This document shows, in pieces, positions 16,719 to 25,423 of a DNA stretch of 47,125 bases. The notes beneath the pieces are model-generated. The model saw nothing but the letters and a program-made list of their open reading frames with translations, was not told where the DNA came from and made no database searches. This DNA comes from Bdellovibrio sp. (GTDB taxonomy: Bacteria > Bdellovibrionota > Bdellovibrionia > Bdellovibrionales > Bdellovibrionaceae): positions 1 to 47,125 of the forward strand of contig JACMNA010000089.1 in assembly GCA_014378765.1 (NCBI GenBank), read 5' to 3'. How positions within the stretch are numbered: position 1 is the first letter of the stretch; each line of letters begins with the position of its first letter. A program made the position numbers and the translations under genes.

Positions 16719-17828
16719 CTAAGGGCTCTCATCAATTTGATTGAGAGTCAGGCCATTATTTTCTAATGAGGCTATTTCGTAAATTCCTTGTAGCCGACGG
16801 ACACCATCTTTTTTTTCAACGACAATAATGTTTTGCACCGTCATACCGATTAATTTTCGAATGGATTGTAAACTCCATTGGGGCGCTCCCATTTGAATAA
16901 GCATTTCTAATCGAATCAACGCCTCTTCGGCCGTACGGGCGTGTAGCGAACCAAAACTTCCATCGTGGCCAGTTGCCATGGCCATCATTAATGACTTAGC
17001 TTCGGCCCCCCGAATTTCGCCAATGACTAAGCGATCAGGTCGCAATCGCAACGCGCGTTTCAATAAGTCATCCATGGTAATGTCGGGCACCGAACTGCTA
17101 GGATCTTGTCTAGTTAATAGCGATACACTTGCCGAGATGGGTAGATGCAGCTCTTGCGTATCTTCGATTATGACTGCACGCTCAGCGTCAGCAAAAAGTT
17201 GCAGCATTGATTGTAAAAAGCTGGTTTTACCAGAACCCGTGCCGCCGACGACTAGAAAATTTTTTTTCGAATAAAATATTTCTTGAATTTGTTTCAGTTG
17301 TTTTTCATTACACCATTTTTTTTCGAAAAGACTAGCAAGCGTCCAACTTTGGACGGGCTGAATACGAATCGATAGCAAGCTATCACCACGTGATATTTCA
17401 CCAAAGATAATTGTAACCCGCATGCGGCCCAGTTGTGTTTCAATAAAAGGTTTTTCACGGTTTAAATAGCTACCGCAACTTTGCGATAATCGGTCTAAAG
17501 CCGCCGCGTACGACTGTTTAGAAAAAAAACGGTCATGGCACTTAAAAAGCTTACCTTTTTTTTCATAAAAAATTTCTGCGTGGTGATTAACCAAAATTTC
17601 GGTGACTTCGGCGTCATCTAGTAACGGATCAATCGGCCCCAGCCCAGAAATTTCACTGCGAATTCGCGCCTGCACCACTGACTCATCGTTTTTGATTTCG
17701 GCTTCGACCAGAGTATTAAGCGCCTCACCTAAATTAGTTGGCGACTCTGAAGCATCCCATTGCACGGCGATGCGGGCTTTTTGTTTATTATATATTAACT
17801 CAATTTTCTCAGCAATTTGCGGCGTCAT
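16719..17828 (-). CDS. cpaF: Tad pilus assembly ATPase CpaF (TadA-like)
   Basis: The secretion ATPase that powers Flp (type IVb) pilus assembly. Walker A GGTGSGKT is at residues 195-202, followed by an Asp-box IIEDTQELHL, the Walker B-like LRPDRLVIGEIRGAEA, and the His-box GSFGSLHAR typical of the VirB11/CpaF group. At 369 residues it is shorter than many CpaF proteins, mainly because it lacks the N-terminal extension. Its ATG overlaps the stop of the upstream cpaC-like gene by four bases. No TadB/TadC membrane partners follow in this window. Confidence 0.9.
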   Translation of the reverse strand: MTPQIAEKIELIYNKQKARIAVQWDASESPTNLGEALNTLVEAEIKNDESVVQARIRSEISGLGPIDPLLDDAEVTEILVNHHAEIFYEKKGKLFKCHDRFFSKQSYAAALDRLSQSCGSYLNREKPFIETQLGRMRVTIIFGEISRGDSLLSIRIQPVQSWTLASLFEKKWCNEKQLKQIQEIFYSKKNFLVVGGTGSGKTSFLQSMLQLFADAERAVIIEDTQELHLPISASVSLLTRQDPSSSVPDITMDDLLKRALRLRPDRLVIGEIRGAEAKSLMMAMATGHDGSFGSLHARTAEEALIRLEMLIQMGAPQWSLQSIRKLIGMTVQNIIVVEKKDGVRRLQGIYEIASLENNGLTLNQIDESP

Positions 17829-19087
17829 AATAGGTCGGACTCTTGGCGCATTAATTCTGGGGTTACAAAAATAACAAGTTCAGTCTTACTTTCACGGTAA
17901 TCTTTGCTAGAAAATAATAAGCCCAAGATCGGTATTTGCCTTAAGAACGGAAGCCCCTCACTGCTTTCGCCGGTTTCGTTTTTAAGTAAACCTGACAAGG
18001 CGATCGTCTGACTTTTGATTAAGTCAAATTGGCTGATGACCCGGTGGGTGTGTATGCCCGGAATGCCATCGACTGATAAACTTTTATCTAAACTTGAAAC
18101 TTCGGACTCAATTTGAATACTCATTTGCCCGATTGAATCGATGACGGGCTTAATTTTCATTCCGATACCGTACTTTTTCCACACCACATCGTTAACTTTG
18201 AAATTAAGAATACGAATCGGAAATTCTCCGCCAGCAAAAAACTCGGCTTCTTTGCCACTTCGACAAATTAAAGTAGGCGAGGCTAGCACCTTAATGTTTC
18301 CTTCGTTTTCGTTAGCGACGGCGCTAACGTCGATGGGTAAAACTTTAGTGGCTTCGCCTGGCAAAATCTGGGCGGCGTAAGTACCGGGCCACTTAATACC
18401 AATTGTTCGACCAAATTCTTTTTTAATTTCGGTGATCTGCACCGCCACGCGAATGTTATCGGCAATTTCAATCTTCTGTTTATTTTCTACAGCTAATATC
18501 CCAACCGACTGCAAAGCGTTTCGGTAGTCACTGGCGTAATCTTTTGAACTAAATTGAATTCGCCAAGGCATACTGTACATAACTTTTAAAGGCGTTAGGC
18601 CTTTTGAGCGTAAATATTTTTCGATGTAATTACTGACCTGTTGTTTTAATTTTTCATCAAGCTCGACCCCCCAAAAAAGAGTCGAGTTAGTGTCTTGCAT
18701 CAGGCGAATTATTTTTTCAAAATCGGCAAAGCGGTAAAGCCGCCCTTTTAAGCAAACGACGTCATCGCAAAAGTCGACCTTAAGGCCCACAAACTTTTTA
18801 GTAAGGATGTTCCATTCGGTAAAAGTCGATAGCGACCCAATTGGCGTGCTAATCACCGTGTACGAAATATTATCAAGTCGCATTTGCGTACGGCCGACGG
18901 CCAGAGTTTTTAAATAAACTGAGGCCCCGCGTGACTCGGCCGCAATGACTTTTGGATTCTCAATCCATACTTTCGAAAATTTTTTCTTTAATTGGTAATC
19001 TTGCCCAAGTTCGATCGTGATAACCTCTTTAGCGAAGGCCCAATTAGCTACAAAAAAAGCGATTAGTAAGATAAGTATATTTTTCAT
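17825..19087 (-). CDS. cpaC: Tad/Flp pilus secretin CpaC (RcpA-like)
   Basis: An outer-membrane secretin expected to form the pore for the Flp pilus. The ATG at 19087, preceded by GGTGG, gives a clean signal peptide (ILILLIAFFVANWAFA). The pilus-assembly N-terminal domain follows, with VITIELGQDYQLKKKFSKVW and LAVGRTQMRL. The C-terminal secretin domain shows LASPTLICRSGKEAEFFAGGE, then the usual GIGMKIKPVID and LSGLLKNETGESSEGLPFLR. An upstream GTG at 19114 would add nine residues and spoil the signal peptide. It is translationally coupled to cpaF. The length, 420 residues, fits the family. Confidence 0.9.
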   Translation of the reverse strand: MKNILILLIAFFVANWAFAKEVITIELGQDYQLKKKFSKVWIENPKVIAAESRGASVYLKTLAVGRTQMRLDNISYTVISTPIGSLSTFTEWNILTKKFVGLKVDFCDDVVCLKGRLYRFADFEKIIRLMQDTNSTLFWGVELDEKLKQQVSNYIEKYLRSKGLTPLKVMYSMPWRIQFSSKDYASDYRNALQSVGILAVENKQKIEIADNIRVAVQITEIKKEFGRTIGIKWPGTYAAQILPGEATKVLPIDVSAVANENEGNIKVLASPTLICRSGKEAEFFAGGEFPIRILNFKVNDVVWKKYGIGMKIKPVIDSIGQMSIQIESEVSSLDKSLSVDGIPGIHTHRVISQFDLIKSQTIALSGLLKNETGESSEGLPFLRQIPILGLLFSSKDYRESKTELVIFVTPELMRQESDLL

Positions 19088-19169
19088 AACCACCAATAGA
19101 TCAAAAATGCCCACAGGGTAAGGCTGAACTATCAGGCCATTGAAATTCGGAATTAATCAAAGATCCGGA

Positions 19170-20270
19170 TTAGCGGAAAAGCAATTCGACCAGCACGCCC
19201 GTGTCGGTATTGGTAACCTTCAGTTCGCCGTTTTGCGCCTTCATCAAAGTTTGGCAAATAGTAAGGCCTAGCCCCATGCCAATCGAGTGATTCATGATAT
19301 TTTCATCTAACTGAAAAGGTTTCATTATTTTTTCAATTGTTTGGGCAGAAATTTGGGGCCCTTGATTTTCGATGGCAATCACAAAGCGGTAAGGTGACTG
19401 AGTTTGAATACGCACAAATATTTCACTACCAGCTACGCCAAATTTAGTGGCGTTGTGCAAGGCCCGCATGAAAGCTATTTTGCTAAGTTGCGGATCTAAT
19501 TCAATACTATCTAGATCACTTTTCATGCGCAATGTTTGCGTTTTTGAATTCAACAGTTGCGTAATATCATTCGGAATATCACGCAAAAGTGATTCAGGAT
19601 TTATTAAATCTTTGCGCGTGGGAATTAAACCAACCTCACCTTTGACGATCAATAAGACGTCATCAATGATACCTTTTAATTTTTCGGATGAACGCACGAT
19701 TCGGTCGGTAAAAAGTTTTTGTTCTTCCGACAATGGCGTTTCTTTCATAAGGCCGGCAAAGCTCATAATTGTGGTTAACGGTGTTTTTAACTCGTGATTA
19801 ATTAAAATCATAAATTGATTTTTTGCTTTATCAAGTGAACGTAAATCTTCAAGAGCTTGTTCAAGTGCGCGATTTTTTTCTTTCAGTTCGCTTTTTAAAC
19901 TAAATTTTTCATAGCCCTGGTCAACCGTGTGCAAAAGATCGATCGGGTCCCATGGTTTAGTAAGGTAACGATAAATCTGACCCTGGTTAACGGCGCCAAT
20001 GACCGAATCAATATCGGTATACCCAGTTAGTAAAATTCGAACTGTGTCTGGATGTGAGACAATCGACTTTTCTAAAAATTCAACTCCTGTAATTAATGGC
20101 ATTCGTTGATCAGAAATGATAACGGCCAGACCAGGATAATTGTCTAGGATGTTGAAGGCCTGCTCGGGCGTAGAGGCCTTTAAAACACTGTATTTACGTC
20201 TAAAGATACGCTCAAGCGCATCTAAGTTATCGGTTTCGTCATCTAAACAAAGCAGGTAGGGTTTTTCCAT
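19170..20270 (-). CDS. Receiver-histidine kinase hybrid (REC first, kinase second)
   Basis: A cytoplasmic signalling protein with an N-terminal receiver and a C-terminal kinase. Receiver residues are intact: D10/D11, phosphoacceptor D54 in IISDQRMP, and K105 in YLTKPWD. A coiled linker (about 120-150) leads to the HisKA box with H159 (INHELKTPL) and the HATPase domain with RALHNATKFG and GMGLGLTICQ. The ATG at 20270 begins right at the receiver. A TTG at 20321 with better spacing from AAGG would add 17 residues, so the start is uncertain. It lies 82 bases upstream of cpaC on the same strand and may regulate or be co-expressed with the Tad genes; this is inference. Confidence 0.8.
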   Translation of the reverse strand: MEKPYLLCLDDETDNLDALERIFRRKYSVLKASTPEQAFNILDNYPGLAVIISDQRMPLITGVEFLEKSIVSHPDTVRILLTGYTDIDSVIGAVNQGQIYRYLTKPWDPIDLLHTVDQGYEKFSLKSELKEKNRALEQALEDLRSLDKAKNQFMILINHELKTPLTTIMSFAGLMKETPLSEEQKLFTDRIVRSSEKLKGIIDDVLLIVKGEVGLIPTRKDLINPESLLRDIPNDITQLLNSKTQTLRMKSDLDSIELDPQLSKIAFMRALHNATKFGVAGSEIFVRIQTQSPYRFVIAIENQGPQISAQTIEKIMKPFQLDENIMNHSIGMGLGLTICQTLMKAQNGELKVTNTDTGVLVELLFR

Positions 20271-20406
20271 CTTTACTAACTGTAACGTTCGATTTTGCCC
20301 TTGGTCTAGATTTAAGTACAATTTCTGACCTTAGGCCATTTTTAGGTATAGAAACCAAGCTGAAGTGTCGAAGAGTGATACGATATTAAAATATTAGGAG
20401 ACAGCT

Positions 20407-22578
20407 ATGTCCGTAAAAAATCTAATGAATTTCGTATTTGCGTTGACTGCATTTGTTACTCTATTTTTCAGTGGTCAAGTCGCCAAAGCACAACTTGGTT
20501 TACAAGGAACTGGATATTGGGGCGGTCAGCAAGCTTGTCCTTATAACCCACGGTTCGGAACACAAGCTGTGAATGTGCGCGAACAAATCAGCGAGCAAGA
20601 AAAAGCCCAAGCCGATAAAATTAAAGCGTTAGAAAAGAAATTAGCTAAATCAGAAGAAGACGTCGAAAAAGCTGACAAGAAATTAGAAAAAAATAAAGAA
20701 ATTCTTGAAAGAAGCTTATCACGCGAAGTTGTTAATTTCATTACTTCCGTACATATCGAAAATCGAAAAAAATGCACTGATTACATTCCTGATAATTCTC
20801 AATGCACTAAATCTCGTGGCGGTCGCACGGCCGGGGTCGTTGCCGCTAAAGGCGTGACCGTAGAAAAAGTGCAAACGGGCACTGGTAATTCTGGTGAACC
20901 GACGTCTGCAGAATTATTGCAAGCGAATCGTGCCGGTCAGTCAAACGAGCGTCGCTCGAGCGTAGACTCAAGAAAAAGTTGCGAAAATTTAGAACCGGTA
21001 CCAGAAGCACTTCGTAATCTTTGGACAAGCGAAGACGAAGACGGGTACCCAAATGGTTTTTGCATTGGTAACACGGATTCAAACGCGGGTTCAGTCAGCC
21101 CTTCAATTTGTGATAATTCTTCGTTACGTCCGCGCAGCAGTTCAAATAAATATAAATCAGAATCTTCAGGCTCGTCTTCATCGTGCAAACGCGCGCTAGA
21201 AGGGTATCAAGATCAACGAGTCGAAAAAGGTATCGCCGCCGCTCGAGTTGAAAATTACAAAGAAGAAATAGAAAAAGCCCAAGACAGATTAGAAGGCTAC
21301 ACCGAAAAACGACTGGCCCGTAAAACTGAAGCTGAATGCGAAACGTGCGCGGGCGCTCGCGGCTACGTTTACGAAGCTCCCAAGCGAAATCCATGGGAAA
21401 CAGTTGGAAACATAATTGCCGGAGTTGGTTTTGGTGCCTACGGATATTATAAAGATCGTCAAACGCAAGACATCCAGGCTCAAATGGGTGTAGTCCCGCA
21501 AGTTGGCGGAGTGCCCAGCGCTTTAATGTATGCTTACCCATTTTTTAACGCGGCTATAAATGGCGGCGTTGCCGGTGGAGTTGGCCAAGGTGCGTACGGT
21601 TGTTCGGCCGGTCCGAATGGTGCGGGTTTTCCTTACGGCCCAAATCCAAATCCATATTCAATTGGAAATAATCCTTACGGACCCTTCGCGCCAGGTGGCG
21701 CAAATGGTGGTGGTGCCTTCGGATACCCTCGCGATATGTACGGAAACGTAATCGGTGGCGGTGCTTACACTCCAGGAATAAATCCTTATGGTGGAATGAA
21801 TGGCCCCGGTAATATAGGCGGCCAATGTTTAACGTGGCCATGTCCGGGTGGCTTTGGTGCAAACACTCAATTAGGTGCAAACGGCGGATTTCCAAACGGA
21901 GGCTTCGGTGGAAACGGAGGCTTCGGTGGTAATGGTGGATTTCCAGGTGCGGGCGGATTTCCAAACGGAGGCTTCGGTGGAAACGGAGGCTTCGGTGGAA
22001 ACGGAGGCTTCGGCGGAAACGGTGGCTTTCCAGGTGCAAACGGCGGATTTCCAAATGGAGGCTTCGGTGGCAATGGTGGATTTCCCGGAGTTGGACCGGG
22101 CTTAGGCGGCGGAATAGGTGGCCAATTCGGTTTAGGAATGCAGAACCCCCAATATCAATTACAATTATTGCAACAACAGCAAGCGATGTTGGCGGCGCAA
22201 GCCCAACAACAAGCACAGATGGCTCAATATTATCAACAGCAGGCCATGGCTCAGCAGCAAGAGGCGATGCGCCGATCTGCACTTCAAGAGCAAGCTCAAA
22301 AAGTTAGTACTGATATCATGATGCTTCAAAATCAATTACGAATGCTTTACTCAAGTGCGTATTCATCAGGAACCAGTTCAGTTTACGGTGGTTACGGTGC
22401 TGGCGGCGGCGGTTACGTTGGAATTCCGGGTAACCCCATCAACGCTTCATTTAACTTGGGCGTAAATGCTAATATCGGAGTGACTCCTTACGGCGTGCCA
22501 CCGCAATTAGGTGTACAGCCGGGCATGCAACCAGGAGTTCAACCGGGAGTTCAACCGGGCACCTCGCGCGGTCGTTAA
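20407..22578 (+). CDS. Secreted Gly/Gln-rich repeat protein with N-terminal coiled coil
   Basis: I do not recognise a family. Residues 1-28 form a signal peptide (ending GQVAKA). A charged coiled-coil region (about 58-105) follows, then a Cys-containing, Ser/Arg-rich region with a second coil near residues 280-305. About 200 glycine-rich residues (about 380-578) include perfect and near-perfect GGFGGNGGF / GGFPN repeats (residues 494-562). A Gln-rich block (about 578-628) and a tail ending in short PGVQPG repeats complete the protein. Such composition suits an extracellular, elastic or adhesive surface protein. AGGAG precedes the ATG, and a terminator follows. It interrupts the two Tad blocks on the opposite strand. 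Confidence 0.75.
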   Translation: MSVKNLMNFVFALTAFVTLFFSGQVAKAQLGLQGTGYWGGQQACPYNPRFGTQAVNVREQISEQEKAQADKIKALEKKLAKSEEDVEKADKKLEKNKEILERSLSREVVNFITSVHIENRKKCTDYIPDNSQCTKSRGGRTAGVVAAKGVTVEKVQTGTGNSGEPTSAELLQANRAGQSNERRSSVDSRKSCENLEPVPEALRNLWTSEDEDGYPNGFCIGNTDSNAGSVSPSICDNSSLRPRSSSNKYKSESSGSSSSCKRALEGYQDQRVEKGIAAARVENYKEEIEKAQDRLEGYTEKRLARKTEAECETCAGARGYVYEAPKRNPWETVGNIIAGVGFGAYGYYKDRQTQDIQAQMGVVPQVGGVPSALMYAYPFFNAAINGGVAGGVGQGAYGCSAGPNGAGFPYGPNPNPYSIGNNPYGPFAPGGANGGGAFGYPRDMYGNVIGGGAYTPGINPYGGMNGPGNIGGQCLTWPCPGGFGANTQLGANGGFPNGGFGGNGGFGGNGGFPGAGGFPNGGFGGNGGFGGNGGFGGNGGFPGANGGFPNGGFGGNGGFPGVGPGLGGGIGGQFGLGMQNPQYQLQLLQQQQAMLAAQAQQQAQMAQYYQQQAMAQQQEAMRRSALQEQAQKVSTDIMMLQNQLRMLYSSAYSSGTSSVYGGYGAGGGGYVGIPGNPINASFNLGVNANIGVTPYGVPPQLGVQPGMQPGVQPGVQPGTSRGR
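21888..22090 (+). repeat. Tandem coding repeats of the glycine-rich protein
   Basis: Units based on GGAGGCTTCGGTGGAAAC recur with small changes, alternating with units reading GGATTTCCAAACGGA. The repeats encode GGFGGNGGF and GGFPNGG and remain in frame throughout. Near-identical units make unequal crossing-over and length variation likely, and could cause assembly collapse. Confidence 0.85.
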
Positions 22579-22610
22579 TTTTTTTATTTGTAAATCTTTA
22601 TAGTAAATTT

Positions 22611-22649
22611 AAAAAGAGGCTAGTTAACGCTAGTCTCTTTTTTTTTATT
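22611..22649 (+). terminator. Intrinsic terminator after the glycine-rich protein gene
   Basis: AAAAAGAGGCTAG pairs with CTAGTCTCTTTTT across a six-base loop (TTAACG), with one G-T pair, and a run of nine T follows. It lies 33 bases after the stop and ends about 20 bases before the next ATG. The A-run on the left arm could let it work in both directions. Confidence 0.85.
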
Positions 22650-22667
22650 CGTTTATGAATAATAAAG

Positions 22668-23984
22668 ATGATTCACACCATTCGAAATTGTTACGACAGT
22701 CACGTTCACTTTTTAGCTACGGGTCAGGTTGCGGCCGGTTTAAAACTTAATTCGTTAAAATCAGAAATTGATGTAAGGCAACTGCAATTAAAACCTTCTT
22801 TTTATCGGGCAGAATGGTTAACCGGTTTTGGATGGGACCAAAATAAATGGCCCGTAAAAGAATTTCCTCACAAAAAAACCTTAGACGAAGTTTTTAAGAC
22901 AACTCCCGTATTTTTCTCACGCGTTGATGGCCATACTTCATGGATTAATTCTGCCGCCATCGAGCAATTTAAAAAAGTCGGTTACAACTTTTCAAGCGAC
23001 CCAATCGGCGGAAAAATTTTACGAGACATAGACGGGCAGCCTTCGGGAGTTTTATTAGACCAGGCGCATATTAATGCGCTACAATTGCTGCCTAAATTTA
23101 ACGATGTCCAAAATATTTTATTTATTGAGCAAGCGCAAAATATTTTTAATCGGGCTGGGTTCACGCACGTGCGTGATCTTTCAATGAATTTGCAAACTTG
23201 GAATTTATTAAATAAGCAAACCCTAAATAAAAGGCTAACTGTTTGTATCGACGGGTTCGTAACTGTTGAAAATGTGCATGATTTGCCGAGCGTACTAACC
23301 GAAATAAAAGAAATGCAAAATTCGCCTTCGCCGCTGCTTCGCATTCACGGAATAAAATTATTTGTAGATGGTTCGTTAGGATCAAAAACCGCGTATCTTT
23401 CAGAACCTTACTTGAACACGAATGATGTGGGCCTACTAAGTTGGACGCCCAATGAAATCGCTATAGCTTTGAAATTTATCTGGCTAAACAAGCTTGAAGC
23501 CGCCGTTCATACCATAGGTGATCAAGCGGTGCACGAAGTGGTTCAGGCTGCACGCACCGTCTCGGCTGCGGGCACGTTAGGCCGTCTGCACCTCGAGCAT
23601 GTGCAACTTATTCGACCCGAAACGCTTATCCTAATGAAGCCTTTGCATATCAGTTGCCACATGCAACCTTGCCACTGGCTCAGTGACCAATCATGGTTGC
23701 CCAAAGTTTTAAGCCCACGACAATTAACTAATTTATTTCCTTGGGAAAATTTAAGAAAAAATAAAATTCTATTCGATTTTGGTAGCGATTCACCAATCGA
23801 GGCGCCCGGACTTTTGCGAACTCCCGAGGCTTTGCAGAAAAGTGCAAAGTCGGGAGTGCCAGAGTTAAAATCAAACTGGCAGGTGTACCACCAACATCCC
23901 GATTTAAATTGGACAAACAGTCGGACCGAATTTGATGACCAAACCATTAAGCAAGTTTATTTTAATGGCGAACCATTACTTTAA
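22668..23984 (+). CDS. YtcJ-like amidohydrolase lacking the usual N-terminal strand domain
   Basis: A predicted metal-dependent hydrolase of the amidohydrolase superfamily, closest in pattern to YtcJ. Metal-binding sites are visible: HVHF near residue 12, a central VHTIGDQAVHEV, HLEHVQLI and the late Asp in FGSDSPIEAP. Usual family members have 55-70 residues of beta-sandwich before the HxH motif; here it starts at residue 12, so the protein is shortened (438 residues against about 530). A terminator sits directly upstream, leaving no room for a longer N-terminus, and no clear ribosome site precedes the ATG. Substrate is unknown. Its 3' end overlaps the convergent gene by four bases. Confidence 0.75.
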   Translation: MIHTIRNCYDSHVHFLATGQVAAGLKLNSLKSEIDVRQLQLKPSFYRAEWLTGFGWDQNKWPVKEFPHKKTLDEVFKTTPVFFSRVDGHTSWINSAAIEQFKKVGYNFSSDPIGGKILRDIDGQPSGVLLDQAHINALQLLPKFNDVQNILFIEQAQNIFNRAGFTHVRDLSMNLQTWNLLNKQTLNKRLTVCIDGFVTVENVHDLPSVLTEIKEMQNSPSPLLRIHGIKLFVDGSLGSKTAYLSEPYLNTNDVGLLSWTPNEIAIALKFIWLNKLEAAVHTIGDQAVHEVVQAARTVSAAGTLGRLHLEHVQLIRPETLILMKPLHISCHMQPCHWLSDQSWLPKVLSPRQLTNLFPWENLRKNKILFDFGSDSPIEAPGLLRTPEALQKSAKSGVPELKSNWQVYHQHPDLNWTNSRTEFDDQTIKQVYFNGEPLL

Positions 23985-24790
23985 AACTGAAATTGCACTT
24001 CGTATTGGTTTAACAAAAGAGCCGCGCCTATGATAAGCGCCCCCGTAATTAACCATTTTTTATTCTGACTCATTGTAGATCCGATGGCCATGGTAGCCGC
24101 CGAAAAACTTTCAGTTAAGCTGCAGTTTTGGGCGTGATAAGGTTGCCAGGCCGTTACGATTAACTCTTTGGCTAGTTCGGCCTTTTCACATTGGCCAGTT
24201 AATACGGGAATAGCTACTGGTCGCAGTGCTTGGCGCGTATTAAAATCTTGCGGAACTTGATTAAATTGTACAACAACGGCCGGCATTTTAAGCAATGTAG
24301 TTTTAATTTTTTTAAAGTCGCTTTCGGCAACGGGTTTTTTAAAAAAAATAACAAATCTTTCTGATTGCGATACATCGGGCGCCTTAGATAAAACTTCTTT
24401 GACCGCCTTTAAATCATTTTCAATTGAGGCCAATTGATTCTTATTTTCAATTAAATCTTTTACCTGTGAGATCAATTTAAGAGTAAGTTCAAGCTGGTCT
24501 TCCGAAAGCATTTCTTTTTGCAGAATATTTAAAAAATCTTTATTAAATTTTTGTAAGTAAATTTTTGAAGATAGGTCGACCGAATTAATTAACTCGTCAA
24601 AAAGCGGGGTCTCCTTTTTTACGTTTTGGTCTAGAGTATAAAGATTTGTACATAAATAGCCGGGGCGTAGGCAAGCCGCTTGATAAAGGTTAAAAGTAGC
24701 CGCTTGTTCAGGAACTAAAAGCATATCGGCAAAAGAATTAAAGCCAACTCCGAAGATTGCCACGAAAGCGATAATTAAAAATTTGTTCAT
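23981..24790 (-). CDS. Exported membrane-anchored protein of the Tad cluster, unknown function
   Basis: No family recognised. The 269-residue product has a signal peptide (about 1-21, ending FNSFA), two Cys in the early mature part (AACLRPGYLC), and a long helical middle. A beta-like region (SERFVIFFKKPVAESDF, MPAVVVQFNQVP) follows and a membrane segment lies near the C-terminus (about 249-264, ITGALIIGAALLLNQY). It would be held in the inner membrane facing the periplasm. It is the last gene of the pilin operon; its ATG abuts the stop of the CpaB-like gene. A role in Flp pilus assembly is inferred from position only. Confidence 0.65.
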   Translation of the reverse strand: MNKFLIIAFVAIFGVGFNSFADMLLVPEQAATFNLYQAACLRPGYLCTNLYTLDQNVKKETPLFDELINSVDLSSKIYLQKFNKDFLNILQKEMLSEDQLELTLKLISQVKDLIENKNQLASIENDLKAVKEVLSKAPDVSQSERFVIFFKKPVAESDFKKIKTTLLKMPAVVVQFNQVPQDFNTRQALRPVAIPVLTGQCEKAELAKELIVTAWQPYHAQNCSLTESFSAATMAIGSTMSQNKKWLITGALIIGAALLLNQYEVQFQF

Positions 24791-25266
24791 TACATTCCCC
24801 CTTTATAATATTCGATTGATACGGCCTTAACGGGCACGTTAACTTTTTCTTCGTATTGCACTTGTCGGTTTTGAACGACCGCATAGAAAGGTCCCACAGA
24901 GTGCATAATTTCTTTCGATAAATTTTCAGGAACTAAAACGGCGTACTGCTGCGGATTTAAAGGCGCCCGCAAAATTTTTACTTTGGCCGCAATCTTCTTA
25001 GAGCCCCCGGCTGAACCTTGGCCGGCGTATAGATCAATTACGCCAAATTGATCTATCAATCCAGAAACCGTATCGGCATTAGCAAGTTCGATTGGTAATA
25101 ACACCAGCCCCTTCGGAATCATCGTGTCAGCGTAAATTTTGTCTTTGCTAAGTGGCCCTTTTTCTGCCCCAAAGTTGATGGCGATAAAAGCCACCACGAA
25201 AAGTAAAAACGCAATGATAAGCGGTTTATTTTTAGCATTAATGTGAGTTTTCAGTTTGGCGATCAT
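24790..25266 (-). CDS. cpaB: CpaB/RcpC-like Flp pilus assembly protein
   Basis: A 158-residue protein with one N-terminal membrane helix (about 15-32) and a periplasmic portion. The portion resembles the C-terminal domain of CpaB/RcpC: MIPKGLVLLPIELANADTVS, then a GLIDQFGVIDLYA stretch corresponding to the family's 'G.i.pGd.VDv' region. It is shorter than typical CpaB (about 250-300), lacking a clear SAF domain in its first half, so the identification is tentative. The ATG is preceded by AAAGGA. It overlaps the end of the small pseudopilin gene by 29 bases. CpaB works with the secretin CpaC, which is encoded about 6 kb away. Confidence 0.6.
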   Translation of the reverse strand: MIAKLKTHINAKNKPLIIAFLLFVVAFIAINFGAEKGPLSKDKIYADTMIPKGLVLLPIELANADTVSGLIDQFGVIDLYAGQGSAGGSKKIAAKVKILRAPLNPQQYAVLVPENLSKEIMHSVGPFYAVVQNRQVQYEEKVNVPVKAVSIEYYKGGM

Positions 25267-25423
25267 TGACGTGATCCTTTCTGTATTTTGACAATCGATA
25301 TTTACTCGATTCAGTTTTTTGATGATCGATCATAATTTGAAAGGCAATCAGGACTGATCCGATCAACATAATCAAAAAAATAGATTCAATTAAAATTTGT
25401 CCCCTTTGATTTCGATAGACCAT
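25238..25423 (-). CDS. Small TadE/TadF-like pseudopilin
   Basis: A 61-residue prepilin-like protein. The start at 25423 has the strong site GGGAGG; a longer in-frame opening upstream lacks one. The N-terminus RNQRGQILIESIFLIMLIGS has a type IV prepilin cleavage pattern: a basic leader, Gly before the cut, and Glu at mature position 5, followed by a hydrophobic helix. The rest is a short charged tail. It is probably a minor pseudopilin cut by a TadV-type peptidase, which is not in the window. It overlaps neighbouring genes on both sides (by 34 and 29 bases), indicating tight coupling. Confidence 0.65.
   Translation of the reverse strand: MVYRNQRGQILIESIFLIMLIGSVLIAFQIMIDHQKTESSKYRLSKYRKDHVNDRQTENSH

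Noticed and set aside
19321-19400. Inactive ATP-binding site in the REC-kinase hybrid, since the usual DxGxG reads NQGPQ
   Set aside because: Asn at the first position occurs in many active kinases, and the N-box and the GLGL box are intact, so inactivity cannot be claimed.
21554-22282. Long minus-strand and alternative-frame open frames across the glycine-rich gene (Pro- and His/Arg-rich products)
   Set aside because: They arise because the GGN-rich repeat lacks stop codons in other frames. The plus-strand product has a signal peptide and ribosome site; the others have neither.
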